NCBI GenBank assembly: GCA_044222395.1
Contig: JBGANK010000002.1
Coordinates: 62,001-126,000 of the forward strand
Source of the DNA: JAEUMD01 sp044222395
GTDB lineage: Bacteria; Pseudomonadota; Alphaproteobacteria; Rhizobiales; Hyphomicrobiaceae
Direction: 5' to 3'
Length of the DNA stretch: 64,000 nt
The notes beneath the pieces were generated by a model, which was not told the DNA's origin, searched no databases, and saw nothing but the letters and a program-made list of their open reading frames with translations. Positions 45,583 to 53,852 of this stretch are shown piece by piece. Every line of letters starts with the position of its first letter. Position 1 is the first letter of the stretch. The translations under genes were made by a program, and so were the position numbers.

Positions 45583-46592
45583 TCACCGCGGCAATCATCA
45601 GCATCGTCATCATGCTGGCCGCTGCGGTCGTGGTCGTCATGGCCAACAGCTTCCTTGCCGCCGTGGCGGCGGTGTCGGTCGTCTCGCTGGCGATGTCGGT
45701 GCTGTTCGCGCTGCTGCACGCGCCCGACGTGGCGATGGCCGAGGCTGCGGTTGGTGCCGGGCTCTCGGGTGTGCTGCTCGCGCTCGCGGGCCGCAGGCTG
45801 GGTCTCACTGGACCGGGTGCCCGCAACGACGGTGCGCAAGCTCGTGCGCAGGCGTGGCCTGTGGCGGATGCTGCCCTCGGTGCGGCGCGCGGCGGTGGCC
45901 GGCGGATTGCGTCGCTGGTGTTCCTGGCAGGATTGGGCGTGCTGCTTGCGGCGATCCTGGCAAGCCTGCCGTTTGGCGGATCACCGATGCAGGTCGGACA
46001 GGCCATTGTTGATCGGGCGTCTGGCGAGGTTGGCGCTGCGAACATCGTCACATCGATCGTGCTCGCCTACCGCGGCTTCGATACACTCGGCGAAGTGACG
46101 ATCCTGTTCGTGGCTGCGACAGCGGCCGGCCTGGTGCTGTCGGGGGCGGGTCGTACCGGCTCGCAGCAGTGGGAGAAGGAGCCGTCCGGCTTCATCATCG
46201 AGCGCGCATCGCGTCTCTTGTTGCCGTTTCTGCTCGTGCTCGGTGCCTATATCGCCGTGCATGGTCATCTGACGCCCGGTGGCGGATTCCAAGGTGGTGC
46301 GATCCTGGCGGCTGCCTTCATCGTGCCGCTGCTGGCCTCTCCAGGTGGCACTTTCAATCATGCTGCAGCAACGGTGATCGAGGGCTTTGCCGGCGTCAGC
46401 TTCGTCATCATCGGACTGATCAGCCTGCTCGGAGGGGAAGCATTCCTGACGCCGCTGCTGGGCAAGGGCACATTGGGGGCGCTGTTCTCGGCCGGTAGCT
46501 TGCCGTTGCTCTACATTGCGATCGGCCTCAAGGTGGGCTCGGAGCTTGCCGGCCTGCTGCATCGCGTGCTGGCGGACGGGGGGCGGCCATGA
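45579..46592 (+). CDS. Fused MbhD/MbhE-MrpB-like subunit (MbxD-F position)
   Basis: A 337-aa membrane protein that joins parts which are often separate. Residues 1-80 are DUF4040/MbhD-like (SVLFALLHAPDVAMAEAAVG). Residues about 115-180 are MbhE-like (ANIVTSIVLAYRGFDTLGE then VTILFVAATA, as at the C-terminus of MrpA). Residues about 205-335 are MrpB/MnhB-like (RLLLPFLLVLGAYIAVHGHL and TPGGGFQGGAILAAAF). It overlaps both neighbours by 4 bases. It would form the core linking the antiporter-like subunits. Confidence 0.9.
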   Translation: MITAAIISIVIMLAAAVVVVMANSFLAAVAAVSVVSLAMSVLFALLHAPDVAMAEAAVGAGLSGVLLALAGRRLGLTGPGARNDGAQARAQAWPVADAALGAARGGGRRIASLVFLAGLGVLLAAILASLPFGGSPMQVGQAIVDRASGEVGAANIVTSIVLAYRGFDTLGEVTILFVAATAAGLVLSGAGRTGSQQWEKEPSGFIIERASRLLLPFLLVLGAYIAVHGHLTPGGGFQGGAILAAAFIVPLLASPGGTFNHAAATVIEGFAGVSFVIIGLISLLGGEAFLTPLLGKGTLGALFSAGSLPLLYIAIGLKVGSELAGLLHRVLADGGRP

Positions 46593-47101
46593 TGATGCTG
46601 GCGCAGACCGTCACGGCCACAGTTTCGCCCGAGGAAGTCGCGCTGCTGGGTCATGCGATGTATGCCGGCGCGATCTGTCTCATCCTGATCGGCCTTTACG
46701 CCATGGTCGTCGAGCGCGACTTGGTGCGGATCCTGTTCGGGCTCGTGCTGATCGGGTCGGCGATCAATCTGTTCATCGTCGCGACCGGCTATCGCCCGGA
46801 TGCGGTGGCGCCGATCCTGACCGGGGCTATGACTGCGACGCCGATGGTGGATCCCATTCCGCAGGCGCTGGTGCTCACTTCGATCGTGATCGACGTTGGC
46901 GTGCTGGCGCTGGCACTGGCGCTCGCCATTCGCGTGCGCGATGCGTTCGGTACGCTGGATACGCGCGAAGTGCAGCGCAGGATCGCCGAAGCGATGTCAG
47001 AGGAAGCTAGCCAGGGGCGCGATCAGGTGCCTGCACGGCAAGCGGGAAAGCCTGATGAGTCGGCACCTCGAAAGACTAGGCAGTTGGAGGAGGTGTCGTG
47101 A
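46589..47101 (+). CDS. MrpC/NuoK-like subunit (MbxG position)
   Basis: A 170-aa, three-helix protein. The MrpC mark is VDPIPQALVLTSIVIDVGVL, with the acidic residue of NuoK-type helices. An N-terminal leader and a polar C-terminal extension of about 45 residues (from RVRDAFGTLDTREVQRR) make it longer than most MrpC. It overlaps its neighbours by 4 bases at each end. Confidence 0.92.
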   Translation: MMMLAQTVTATVSPEEVALLGHAMYAGAICLILIGLYAMVVERDLVRILFGLVLIGSAINLFIVATGYRPDAVAPILTGAMTATPMVDPIPQALVLTSIVIDVGVLALALALAIRVRDAFGTLDTREVQRRIAEAMSEEASQGRDQVPARQAGKPDESAPRKTRQLEEVS

Positions 47102-48603
47102 TGACCCGCTCCGCTGATCTTGTCGTTCTGCCGATCGCGTTGCCGATCGCGGCCGCCTTCCTGATGCCGGTGGTGGCGCGGATCTCGTCCGGGCTGGCGC
47201 GGTGGCTCGGCATCGGTGCGGTAGTTGCGGCGCTTTGTATTGCCGTCATGATGGCTCAGGCGATTGCAGTTGAGGGACCGCTGGTGGCGGCGATGGGCGG
47301 ATATGCGCCGCCGTTCGGGATCGCGCTTTACGCAGACGGGCTCTCCATAGCGCTGCTGATCGTGCTGCTGGCCGGAGGGCTGTTGTTCTGGGCGGCGGGC
47401 AAGCCTTCGGACGTGCGATCCGACGTTCTCATGGTGCTGCTGATGGGGGCGGGCGCCGGCCTCGCATTGTCCGGCGATTTGTTCAACCTGTTCGTGTTCT
47501 ACGAAATCACCGCGGTCGCCTCGTATGGTTTGGTTGCGAGCGCTGGCAGCGGCGCGGCGGCCGGCGCTGCCATTCGGTATCTGGTCATCGGCGCGCTGGG
47601 CTCTTCGCTGGCGCTGCTCGGCATCGCACTCATCTATGCGGCGACGGGCACGCTCAATCTCGCCGACATCGCGCGGCTTGCGCCAGAGAAACTCGCCGGG
47701 GTAACTGGGCTTACCGCATTCCTGTTCCTCGTGTTGGGCTTTGGCGTGAAGGCCGAGCTGTCGCCGGTCAATACCTGGGTTCCCGAGGTCTACGGTGCGG
47801 CGCCGTTGCGCGTGACGGCACTGCTCGCGGGCGTCGTATCGAAGCTCGCCGCCGTCATGGTGCTGCGGCTCGTCGTGCTGGCGTTTCCGGGCGAAGCTGC
47901 GCGCGATCTGCTGCTGATTATCGGCATTATCAGCGTGGCGGTGGGCGAGTTCGCCGCGTTCGGAAGCAGGATGCTGACGCAGGTGATGTCCTATTCGTCG
48001 ATCTCGCAGCTCGGGCTCGTAGCGATCGCATCTGCCATCTCGGGCAAGGCTGGGGTTGCGGCGGGCATCGCGCTCGCGCTGCATCATGCCGTCGTCAAGC
48101 CGGCGTTCTTCGCGCTTGCCGCGGGCTGGCGCGGTCAAATATCGGGGCTCGCAGGTGCGGCGCGGACTGCGCCAATCGCGGGTGCCACATTCATACTGTT
48201 GGCGCTATCGATCGTCGGCGTGCCGCCGCTGCCGGGGTTCTGGGCCAAGTACATGCTGGTGACGGCAGCACTCGGCAACTCATCGCCGCTGGTGCTGGTG
48301 GCGGTGGCTGTGGTGCTGGTCGCGGTGGTGGTGGAGGCGGCCTACATGTTCCGCGCCGTCGCCGCGATCTACGGCGCGCCAACGGATGGCCGTCGGGCAC
48401 CCATCGTTTCATTTGGCGAGACGTGGCGAGCAGCCGCGCTGGCCGCAGTGGTGATCGCGGCGACGCTGGCAACGCCATTCATGCTCAAGGGTGTCGATCG
48501 GATGGCTGCCGAGGTCGCCAACAGGGATCAATACATTGCGCGCGTGCTGCCGGGGTCGGTGACGCGAAGCGCACAGAGCAGTGCCGAAGGGAACGCGAGA
48601 TGA
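47098..48603 (+). CDS. MrpD-like proton/ion pump subunit (MbxH position)
   Basis: A 501-aa, 14-helix antiporter-like subunit (NuoN/L/M fold). The residues needed for ion transfer are all there: E136 (FVFYEITAVASYG), K218 (GFGVKAELSPVNTW), K249 (GVVSKLAAV) and K334 (HHAVVKPAFF). The MrpD-like PVNTWVPEVYGAAP is intact. It looks pump-competent. It overlaps the MrpC-like gene and the next pump gene by 4 bases. Confidence 0.93.
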   Translation: MMTRSADLVVLPIALPIAAAFLMPVVARISSGLARWLGIGAVVAALCIAVMMAQAIAVEGPLVAAMGGYAPPFGIALYADGLSIALLIVLLAGGLLFWAAGKPSDVRSDVLMVLLMGAGAGLALSGDLFNLFVFYEITAVASYGLVASAGSGAAAGAAIRYLVIGALGSSLALLGIALIYAATGTLNLADIARLAPEKLAGVTGLTAFLFLVLGFGVKAELSPVNTWVPEVYGAAPLRVTALLAGVVSKLAAVMVLRLVVLAFPGEAARDLLLIIGIISVAVGEFAAFGSRMLTQVMSYSSISQLGLVAIASAISGKAGVAAGIALALHHAVVKPAFFALAAGWRGQISGLAGAARTAPIAGATFILLALSIVGVPPLPGFWAKYMLVTAALGNSSPLVLVAVAVVLVAVVVEAAYMFRAVAAIYGAPTDGRRAPIVSFGETWRAAALAAVVIAATLATPFMLKGVDRMAAEVANRDQYIARVLPGSVTRSAQSSAEGNAR

Positions 48604-50495
48604 CGGGGAGCCCGGTGAGCCTGCTCGACGTGCTTCTGCTCGGGACGCTGGCGCTTGGGATCGCGATGGCGCTGATCGGCCGTGCCAAGATTGCGGGCCC
48701 GTTGGCGACGCTTGCCTACGCCGCGCTGCTCGTCGTGCTCGCGCAGATGATGCCGAGTTTCAGCGGCGGTAGCGGACAAGTCGTCTCGGCGGTCACGTTC
48801 CAGGTGCTCGGGCAGACGCTCAGCTGGGCAATGAACGGACTTGGATGGTATTTCGCGATCATCACCGTAGCGGCGGCGTTCTTCGCATCCTGGTTTGCAA
48901 GTGGCGAGTGGGGGGCGAGCCAGCCAGATATTCGACGGCAGCATGTCTTGCTGGCGGTCAATGTTCTGGCCATGCTGATCCTGGTTTCGTCGCAGGACCT
49001 GTTGGGTTTATTCATTGGCTGGGAGCTGGTGAGTTGGGCGTCGTTTGCGATGATGACGCAACGTGGCGGTGAAGCGGCACGCGCGGCCTACCGTTACATG
49101 CTTTATGCGCTGGCCGGTGGCATGGCGGTGCTGGCTGCGATCCTCATCATCAAGGTGCATGCGCCGAGTTTCGGTCTTGCGGATGTGCGGCAGGCGGTTC
49201 TGCAGATTCCCGTCGGCCAGAAATGGATCGTGGCAGCGCTGCTGGCGGCAGGGTTTGGTGTAAAGATGGGCCTGCTGCCATTTCATCTGTGGCAGGCGCC
49301 TGCCTATTCGGAAACTCCAGGCGCGTCCTCGTCGTTCCTCAACGCGATCTCCTCGCGCATGGGGCTTTACGCACTGATCGTGACGCTGCTGCTGGTTATG
49401 GGTCCTGATGAGCTGCAGCGTCTGGTCGTGCCCTACACGTGGTTCGATGCGCGCGACCTCCTGATGTGGGTGGCGGCGATCACGATGGTGGTGGCGACGT
49501 TCATCGCGCTGATGCAGACCGATGCACGCTTGCTGCTGACATGGCACGGCATCGGTCAGGGCGGCTACATGCTGCTGGGCGTGCTGATCGCCAGCCCGCT
49601 CGGGACGGCTGGCGGATTGATGCACGTGCTCAATCACGCGACCTATCAGGCGGCGTTGATTCTCTCGGTTGCTGCCGTAGTGCATCGTGCCGGGACGTCC
49701 GATCTCGACCGGCTCGGCGGGCTCATCACGCGCATGCCGCTCAGCTATGTCACCCTGCTCATGGGCATCATCGGGCTCGCCGGACTGCCGCCGATGAATG
49801 GCTTCGTGTCGAAGTGGATGGTCTACAAGTCGCTGCTGGAGGCGAAGCAGCCGCTGCTGCTGGCACTGGCGTTCGTGGCGACGCTGGGCACGATCCTGTC
49901 GGTCTACAAGCTCATTCACAACATCTTCCTCGGGCAGCTCCGTCAGGAGCACTGGGAGACGCGGGAAGCGCCGCTGTCGATGACACTGCCGATGCTGACG
50001 CTCGGCGCAATCTGCTTCGTGACCGGCGCGATGCCTGGACTGACGCTGGAGCTGGTCGATCATGCGCAGGCGGCGATGGGTATACCGCTGCAGCCGCATC
50101 ACCCGGGCGGGGTTGCGCTGGCGACAGGTTCGCTCGACATGCTTTGGGTGGTCGGCACCATGCTGGCGATGATGGGCGTGGGCGCGATCATCTTCTATCT
50201 GCTGGGCGGGCGGCACCGCGCCGTGCACCAGTATGACAACTATGCGGGGGGGCATTTCCTTTCCGCCGACCTGCGCTATCATTTCAGCCACGAATTCTAT
50301 CCGGGCCTGGCACGCGTGATCGGGCCGTGGTACCGCGGCTGGATCGTGCGTGCCGAAGCGAGCCTGGTCAGGCTCGTCAACCTGCTTGGGGATGTCGGGC
50401 GCGGGCTGTTCGACGCCGCACATGCGCCGCTCTACGTGATGGCGGTGCTGATCGCGGGGCTTCTGTGGGTGCGTAGCGCAGGAGCATTGCCATGA
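48600..50495 (+). CDS. Second, HyfB/NuoL-like pump subunit (MbxH' position)
   Basis: A 631-aa, 14-plus-helix antiporter-like protein. The ATG at 48600 overlaps the upstream stop (ATGA) and has AAGGGA before it; the frame is open further but is antisense-free shadow. E142 (FIGWELVSWASF) and K222 (GFGVKMGLLPFHLW) are kept. The later helix-8 basic residue is R253 (SSRMG), and the helix-12 Lys is replaced by Q350 (LNHATYQAALIL). A C-terminal extension with an amphipathic part (HFLSADLRYHFSHEFYPGL) may form a lateral helix. It is the second of two pumps, as in Mbx. Confidence 0.92.
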   Translation: MTGSPVSLLDVLLLGTLALGIAMALIGRAKIAGPLATLAYAALLVVLAQMMPSFSGGSGQVVSAVTFQVLGQTLSWAMNGLGWYFAIITVAAAFFASWFASGEWGASQPDIRRQHVLLAVNVLAMLILVSSQDLLGLFIGWELVSWASFAMMTQRGGEAARAAYRYMLYALAGGMAVLAAILIIKVHAPSFGLADVRQAVLQIPVGQKWIVAALLAAGFGVKMGLLPFHLWQAPAYSETPGASSSFLNAISSRMGLYALIVTLLLVMGPDELQRLVVPYTWFDARDLLMWVAAITMVVATFIALMQTDARLLLTWHGIGQGGYMLLGVLIASPLGTAGGLMHVLNHATYQAALILSVAAVVHRAGTSDLDRLGGLITRMPLSYVTLLMGIIGLAGLPPMNGFVSKWMVYKSLLEAKQPLLLALAFVATLGTILSVYKLIHNIFLGQLRQEHWETREAPLSMTLPMLTLGAICFVTGAMPGLTLELVDHAQAAMGIPLQPHHPGGVALATGSLDMLWVVGTMLAMMGVGAIIFYLLGGRHRAVHQYDNYAGGHFLSADLRYHFSHEFYPGLARVIGPWYRGWIVRAEASLVRLVNLLGDVGRGLFDAAHAPLYVMAVLIAGLLWVRSAGALP

Positions 50496-51391
50496 CGCTG
50501 TCGCTCATCATCGAACTCATGGCGATGCCGATCATCGCCTTTGTCGTCGGCCTGGGGTTGGTGTTGATGATGCGCAAAGTGCGCGCGCGGATCGAGCGGC
50601 GCATCGGGCCGCCGCTGTTGCAGCCGATCTACGACATCATCAAGCTATACGCCAAACGCACGCAAATTAGTCATGGCGTGATGCACGACCTGGCAATCGT
50701 CATGCTGCTGGGCGGCATCACGACCAGCGTATGCTTCCTGCCGATGCCCGGGCTGGAGGGGTTGTCGCGTCAAGCCGATCTCATCACGCTCATCTATCTG
50801 ATGATGGTGCCGATGCTGGGTCTGGCGCTGGGTGTCGGCTCCTGTGCCAATCCCAACGGTTCGATCGGCATAAGTCGGGCGTTGACGGCGATGCTGGCCT
50901 ACGATGTGCCGTTCATCCTGGTGGTGATCGGCGCGACGATCGCCTATGGCACGACCAATCTGCCAGACATCATTTCCTTGCAGCAAGAGGCGGGCGTGGC
51001 GACGTGGGGCGCTGTCAACATGCCGCTCTTGGCGATTGCCGGCTTCATTGCGATGCACGCGATGCTGGGCAAGGAGCCATTCGAGATCTACGTCGCGCCG
51101 GCGGAGATCGCGACGGGACCGATGGCGGAGATGAGCGGCAAGTACATGGGCGCGCTGTTCGTGATGCAGGCGTTCCAGCTCTACACGATCGGTGGGCTCT
51201 ACGTTGTGCTGTTCCTGGGCGGCGGCGAGAACTGGCCGATGTTCCTCGCCAAGCTGTTCGCGGTGGTGTTCGTCTCGGTGGCGTTGACCAACGTCTATGG
51301 TCGCTACAAGACCGACAAGGTGGTCCGCTTCATGTGGACGTGGCCGACGGGTATTGCGCTCGCCGGCATCGCATTGGTGATGTTTCACTAG
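50492..51391 (+). CDS. NuoH/HyfC-like membrane subunit (MbxM position)
   Basis: A 299-aa, eight-helix subunit that anchors the hydrophilic arm. RRIGPPLLQPIYDIIKLYAK is closer to group 4 hydrogenase HyfC/EchB than to NuoH. AYDVPFILVVIG, GKEPFEIYVAPAEIATGPMA and EMSGKYMGALF are the further family segments, with the acidic loop residues retained. It overlaps the pump gene by 4 bases and is followed by a 15-base gap. Confidence 0.93.
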   Translation: MTLSLIIELMAMPIIAFVVGLGLVLMMRKVRARIERRIGPPLLQPIYDIIKLYAKRTQISHGVMHDLAIVMLLGGITTSVCFLPMPGLEGLSRQADLITLIYLMMVPMLGLALGVGSCANPNGSIGISRALTAMLAYDVPFILVVIGATIAYGTTNLPDIISLQQEAGVATWGAVNMPLLAIAGFIAMHAMLGKEPFEIYVAPAEIATGPMAEMSGKYMGALFVMQAFQLYTIGGLYVVLFLGGGENWPMFLAKLFAVVFVSVALTNVYGRYKTDKVVRFMWTWPTGIALAGIALVMFH

Positions 51392-51406
51392 AGGAGCCTG
51401 GCCGAC

Positions 51407-52168
51407 ATGGTGAAACAGGAATCCAGTGGCAGAGAGCTGACGGCGCGCGAGACGCCCGATGTGTGTCGTACCGCTGACGCGGAGGAGCGCTCCGCATGGC
51501 AGCGGGTGATCGGCCGCTTTGCCGATGCCTGTCGCGCGCGCTCGCTGTTCGTTCTGCACTACTGCACCGGCTGTGGTGCCATCGAACTGCCGCCGACGAT
51601 CACATCACGCTTCGACATGGAGCGCGTCGGTATCAGCCCGATGGTGACGCCGCGACAGGCCGATATCCTGCTTATCACCGGGTACGTGGCGCTGAAGACG
51701 TTGAAGCGGGTGGTGCTGTCGTACGAGCAGATGCAGTCGCCCAAGTATGTCATCGGGTTCGGTTCGTGCACCATCAATGGCGGCATGTACTGGAATTCGT
51801 ATGCGACGGTGAAGAGGCTCGACGAGTACATTCCGACGGATCTGTTCGTGGCCGGGTGCATGCCGCGGCCGGAGGCCGTGCAGGAGGTGCTCCAGGAGCT
51901 GATGCGCATGATCGATGCCGGCAAGGCGAACGGCTGGCGCGACTACTACCTCAACTACGACCGCTATCTTGGCAATCAGCAGGCGCGGTTCGGGCCTGAC
52001 TGGCACACGCCGACCGACGTGGTGGCGGAGGCCAAGCACTACGGGCTCGCCGGGCCGGGCACGACAGGCCCGCACACGCGGCTTCTGGATCAGCATGCTG
52101 CCTGGGCGCTCGAAAGGATTCCGGAGGACTATCCGGAGCGCGGTGAAAACGAAAGGTCGGCAGGATGA
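51407..52168 (+). CDS. NuoB/hydrogenase small-subunit-like FeS protein (MbxJ position)
   Basis: A 253-aa subunit that would hold the terminal [4Fe-4S] cluster. The ligands are C53, C56 (HYCTGCGAIE), C121 (GFGSCTI) and C151 (AGCMPRPE). The CxxC spacing is that of group 4 hydrogenases and Mbx, not the tandem Cys-Cys of complex I NuoB. N- and C-terminal extensions of about 40 and 85 residues are unusual in length. GAGGAG lies upstream. Its stop overlaps the next start by 4 bases. Confidence 0.93.
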   Translation: MVKQESSGRELTARETPDVCRTADAEERSAWQRVIGRFADACRARSLFVLHYCTGCGAIELPPTITSRFDMERVGISPMVTPRQADILLITGYVALKTLKRVVLSYEQMQSPKYVIGFGSCTINGGMYWNSYATVKRLDEYIPTDLFVAGCMPRPEAVQEVLQELMRMIDAGKANGWRDYYLNYDRYLGNQQARFGPDWHTPTDVVAEAKHYGLAGPGTTGPHTRLLDQHAAWALERIPEDYPERGENERSAG

Positions 52169-52707
52169 ACGACAAGCATCCGAGCGTGCCGGCGACACTC
52201 GATCATCTGCTGCACGAGATGGCGGAGATCAAGATCACACCCAGGGGTGAGCGGCGGATGCGCGTGGACTTGGCGGCGGACCGGCTGCCGACGCTCTTGC
52301 AACTTCTGAAGGGACACGGCGGCTTCTTGCACTTGTCGGCGATTTCGTGCGTCGACTGGCCCGACACCGACCAGTTCGAGCTCGTCTATCATGTGTGGTC
52401 CTACGAAACGCGCATGCTGGTATCCGCGCACATCCTGATCGCCAAGACACCGGGCCGGTTCGTCTCCGTCTACGACATCCATGCACCCGCCGGATTCTTC
52501 GAGCGCGACATCCACGAGATGTATGGCGTGCACTTCGAGGGCGCGCCCAACCTCAACAAGTTCATCCTGACGAGCTGGCACGGGCCTCCGCCGATGCTCA
52601 AGTCGTTCGATACGCGCGCGCATGTCGAGGCGACATACACCTGGCGCGACTACAATCCTCAGTGGCTGAGGGACATCGAGGCCAAGGGCGGAGGCGTCGA
52701 GGAGTAG
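52165..52707 (+). CDS. NuoC-like subunit (MbxK position)
   Basis: A 180-aa soluble subunit equal to the 30-kDa subunit of complex I. The signature FERDIHEMYGVHFEGAPNL matches ExExxDMFGIxFxGHPDL with His for Asp. ISCVDWPDTDQFELVYHVWS is the preceding conserved strand. It pairs with the next, NuoD-like gene, two bases on, where GGAG precedes the ATG. Confidence 0.92.
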   Translation: MNDKHPSVPATLDHLLHEMAEIKITPRGERRMRVDLAADRLPTLLQLLKGHGGFLHLSAISCVDWPDTDQFELVYHVWSYETRMLVSAHILIAKTPGRFVSVYDIHAPAGFFERDIHEMYGVHFEGAPNLNKFILTSWHGPPPMLKSFDTRAHVEATYTWRDYNPQWLRDIEAKGGGVEE

Positions 52708-52709
52708 TC

Positions 52710-53852
52710 ATGCGGCCAGAGAACTACAAACCGGTCAAGCATCCGCCGAGCCACGAGTACGAGCTCTACTTCGGGCCGAACCATCCAGGCATCGAAGGTA
52801 ACTATGCGATCCGCGTGCGCTTGAAGGGCGACGTCGTGCAGGAGGCGATCACGGACGCGGGCTACCTGCATCGTGGTTTCGAGAAGATCATGGAGGAGCG
52901 CCTGTGGGTTCAGAACGTGGCGCTGGTGCCGCGGATCTGCGTGCCCGATCCGGTGCCGATGGAGGAGAGCTACTCGCGCGCCATCGAAATGCTGGGCGGC
53001 ATCGATGTGCCGGAGCGAGGCCAGTGGATCCGCGTCCTGATGCTGGAGCTGTCACGGATCTGCGCGCACATTTTCACGTTCGGCGGCAATGCGGCGACGA
53101 TCGGCCTTTACACCAACATGTTCTGGGGCGTGACCATGCGCGACTATTTCCTCGACATCTTCGAGGAGATCACGGGCGCGCGGATCTATCACATGTATGT
53201 CACGCCGGGTGGCGTCAGGCGCGACCTGCCCGAAGGCGTCTTGGGCCGCTTGTCGAAATTGCTCGACGAGCTCGAGCGGCGGCAACCGGAGTTCGACGAT
53301 CTGTTTTTCGAGAGCGCCGTGGTCATCAATCGCGCGACGGGTGTCGGCGCGCTGACCCAGGCTGAGGCGCTGGCGTGGGGTGTGACTGGCCCCAACCTTC
53401 GTGCGTGCGGCCTCGCCTATGATGTGCGGCGGGACGATCCCTATCTCGTCTATCCGCAGCTGGCATTCGACATTCCAACCGAAACGGCGGGAGACTGCCT
53501 GGCGCGAATGCGGGTGCGGCGGGCCGAGGTGGCGCAGTCGATCCGCATTCTGCGGCAGGTGATCGCGAAGCTGGAGCAGATCAAGGGTCCTGTCCGGGCG
53601 CCACTTCCCAATCCGCTCGCCTGGAACGTGCCGGCAGGCGAAGCTTATGCGCGCACCGAATCCTCGAAGGGCGAGGTTGCCTTCTATGCCGTCTCGAACG
53701 GTGGTGCGAAGCCGTGGCGCGTGCATGTCCGCGGCCCTTCGCAAATGCATGGCGTGCAGGTGCTCGAACGGGTGCTCGAGGGTGAGCGGATCGAGGATGT
53801 CGCGCAAATCATGTTCTCACTCGACGCGTGCCCGCCGGAGATCGACCGATGA
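52710..53852 (+). CDS. NuoD/hydrogenase large-subunit-like protein (MbxL position), non-hydrogenase
   Basis: A 380-aa catalytic-type subunit. FGPNHPGIEGNY and GYLHRGFEKIMEER place it in the NuoD/HyfG family. A NiFe site needs two CxxC pairs; here each pair keeps only one Cys, C77 (PRICVPDP) and C374 (SLDACPPEID), so it cannot hold NiFe in the usual way. The His of HPxxHG and the Tyr of the MDY segment that bind quinone in complex I (T. thermophilus Nqo4 His38 and Tyr87) are also missing (HPGIEG; VPDP). The ATG is at 52710; the frame extends upstream only as overlap. Confidence 0.93.
   Translation: MRPENYKPVKHPPSHEYELYFGPNHPGIEGNYAIRVRLKGDVVQEAITDAGYLHRGFEKIMEERLWVQNVALVPRICVPDPVPMEESYSRAIEMLGGIDVPERGQWIRVLMLELSRICAHIFTFGGNAATIGLYTNMFWGVTMRDYFLDIFEEITGARIYHMYVTPGGVRRDLPEGVLGRLSKLLDELERRQPEFDDLFFESAVVINRATGVGALTQAEALAWGVTGPNLRACGLAYDVRRDDPYLVYPQLAFDIPTETAGDCLARMRVRRAEVAQSIRILRQVIAKLEQIKGPVRAPLPNPLAWNVPAGEAYARTESSKGEVAFYAVSNGGAKPWRVHVRGPSQMHGVQVLERVLEGERIEDVAQIMFSLDACPPEIDR

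Noticed and set aside
44445..48603. A stand-alone Mrp Na+/H+ antiporter
   Set aside because: The full MrpA N-terminal pump is absent, the order continues by overlap into NuoH/B/C/D/I-like genes, and a second pump subunit follows, as in Mbx.
47023..50423. Long minus-strand open frames (371 and 471 codons) over the two pump genes
   Set aside because: They are Arg/His/Gln-rich shadows of the membrane genes, which have clear family motifs and coupled starts.
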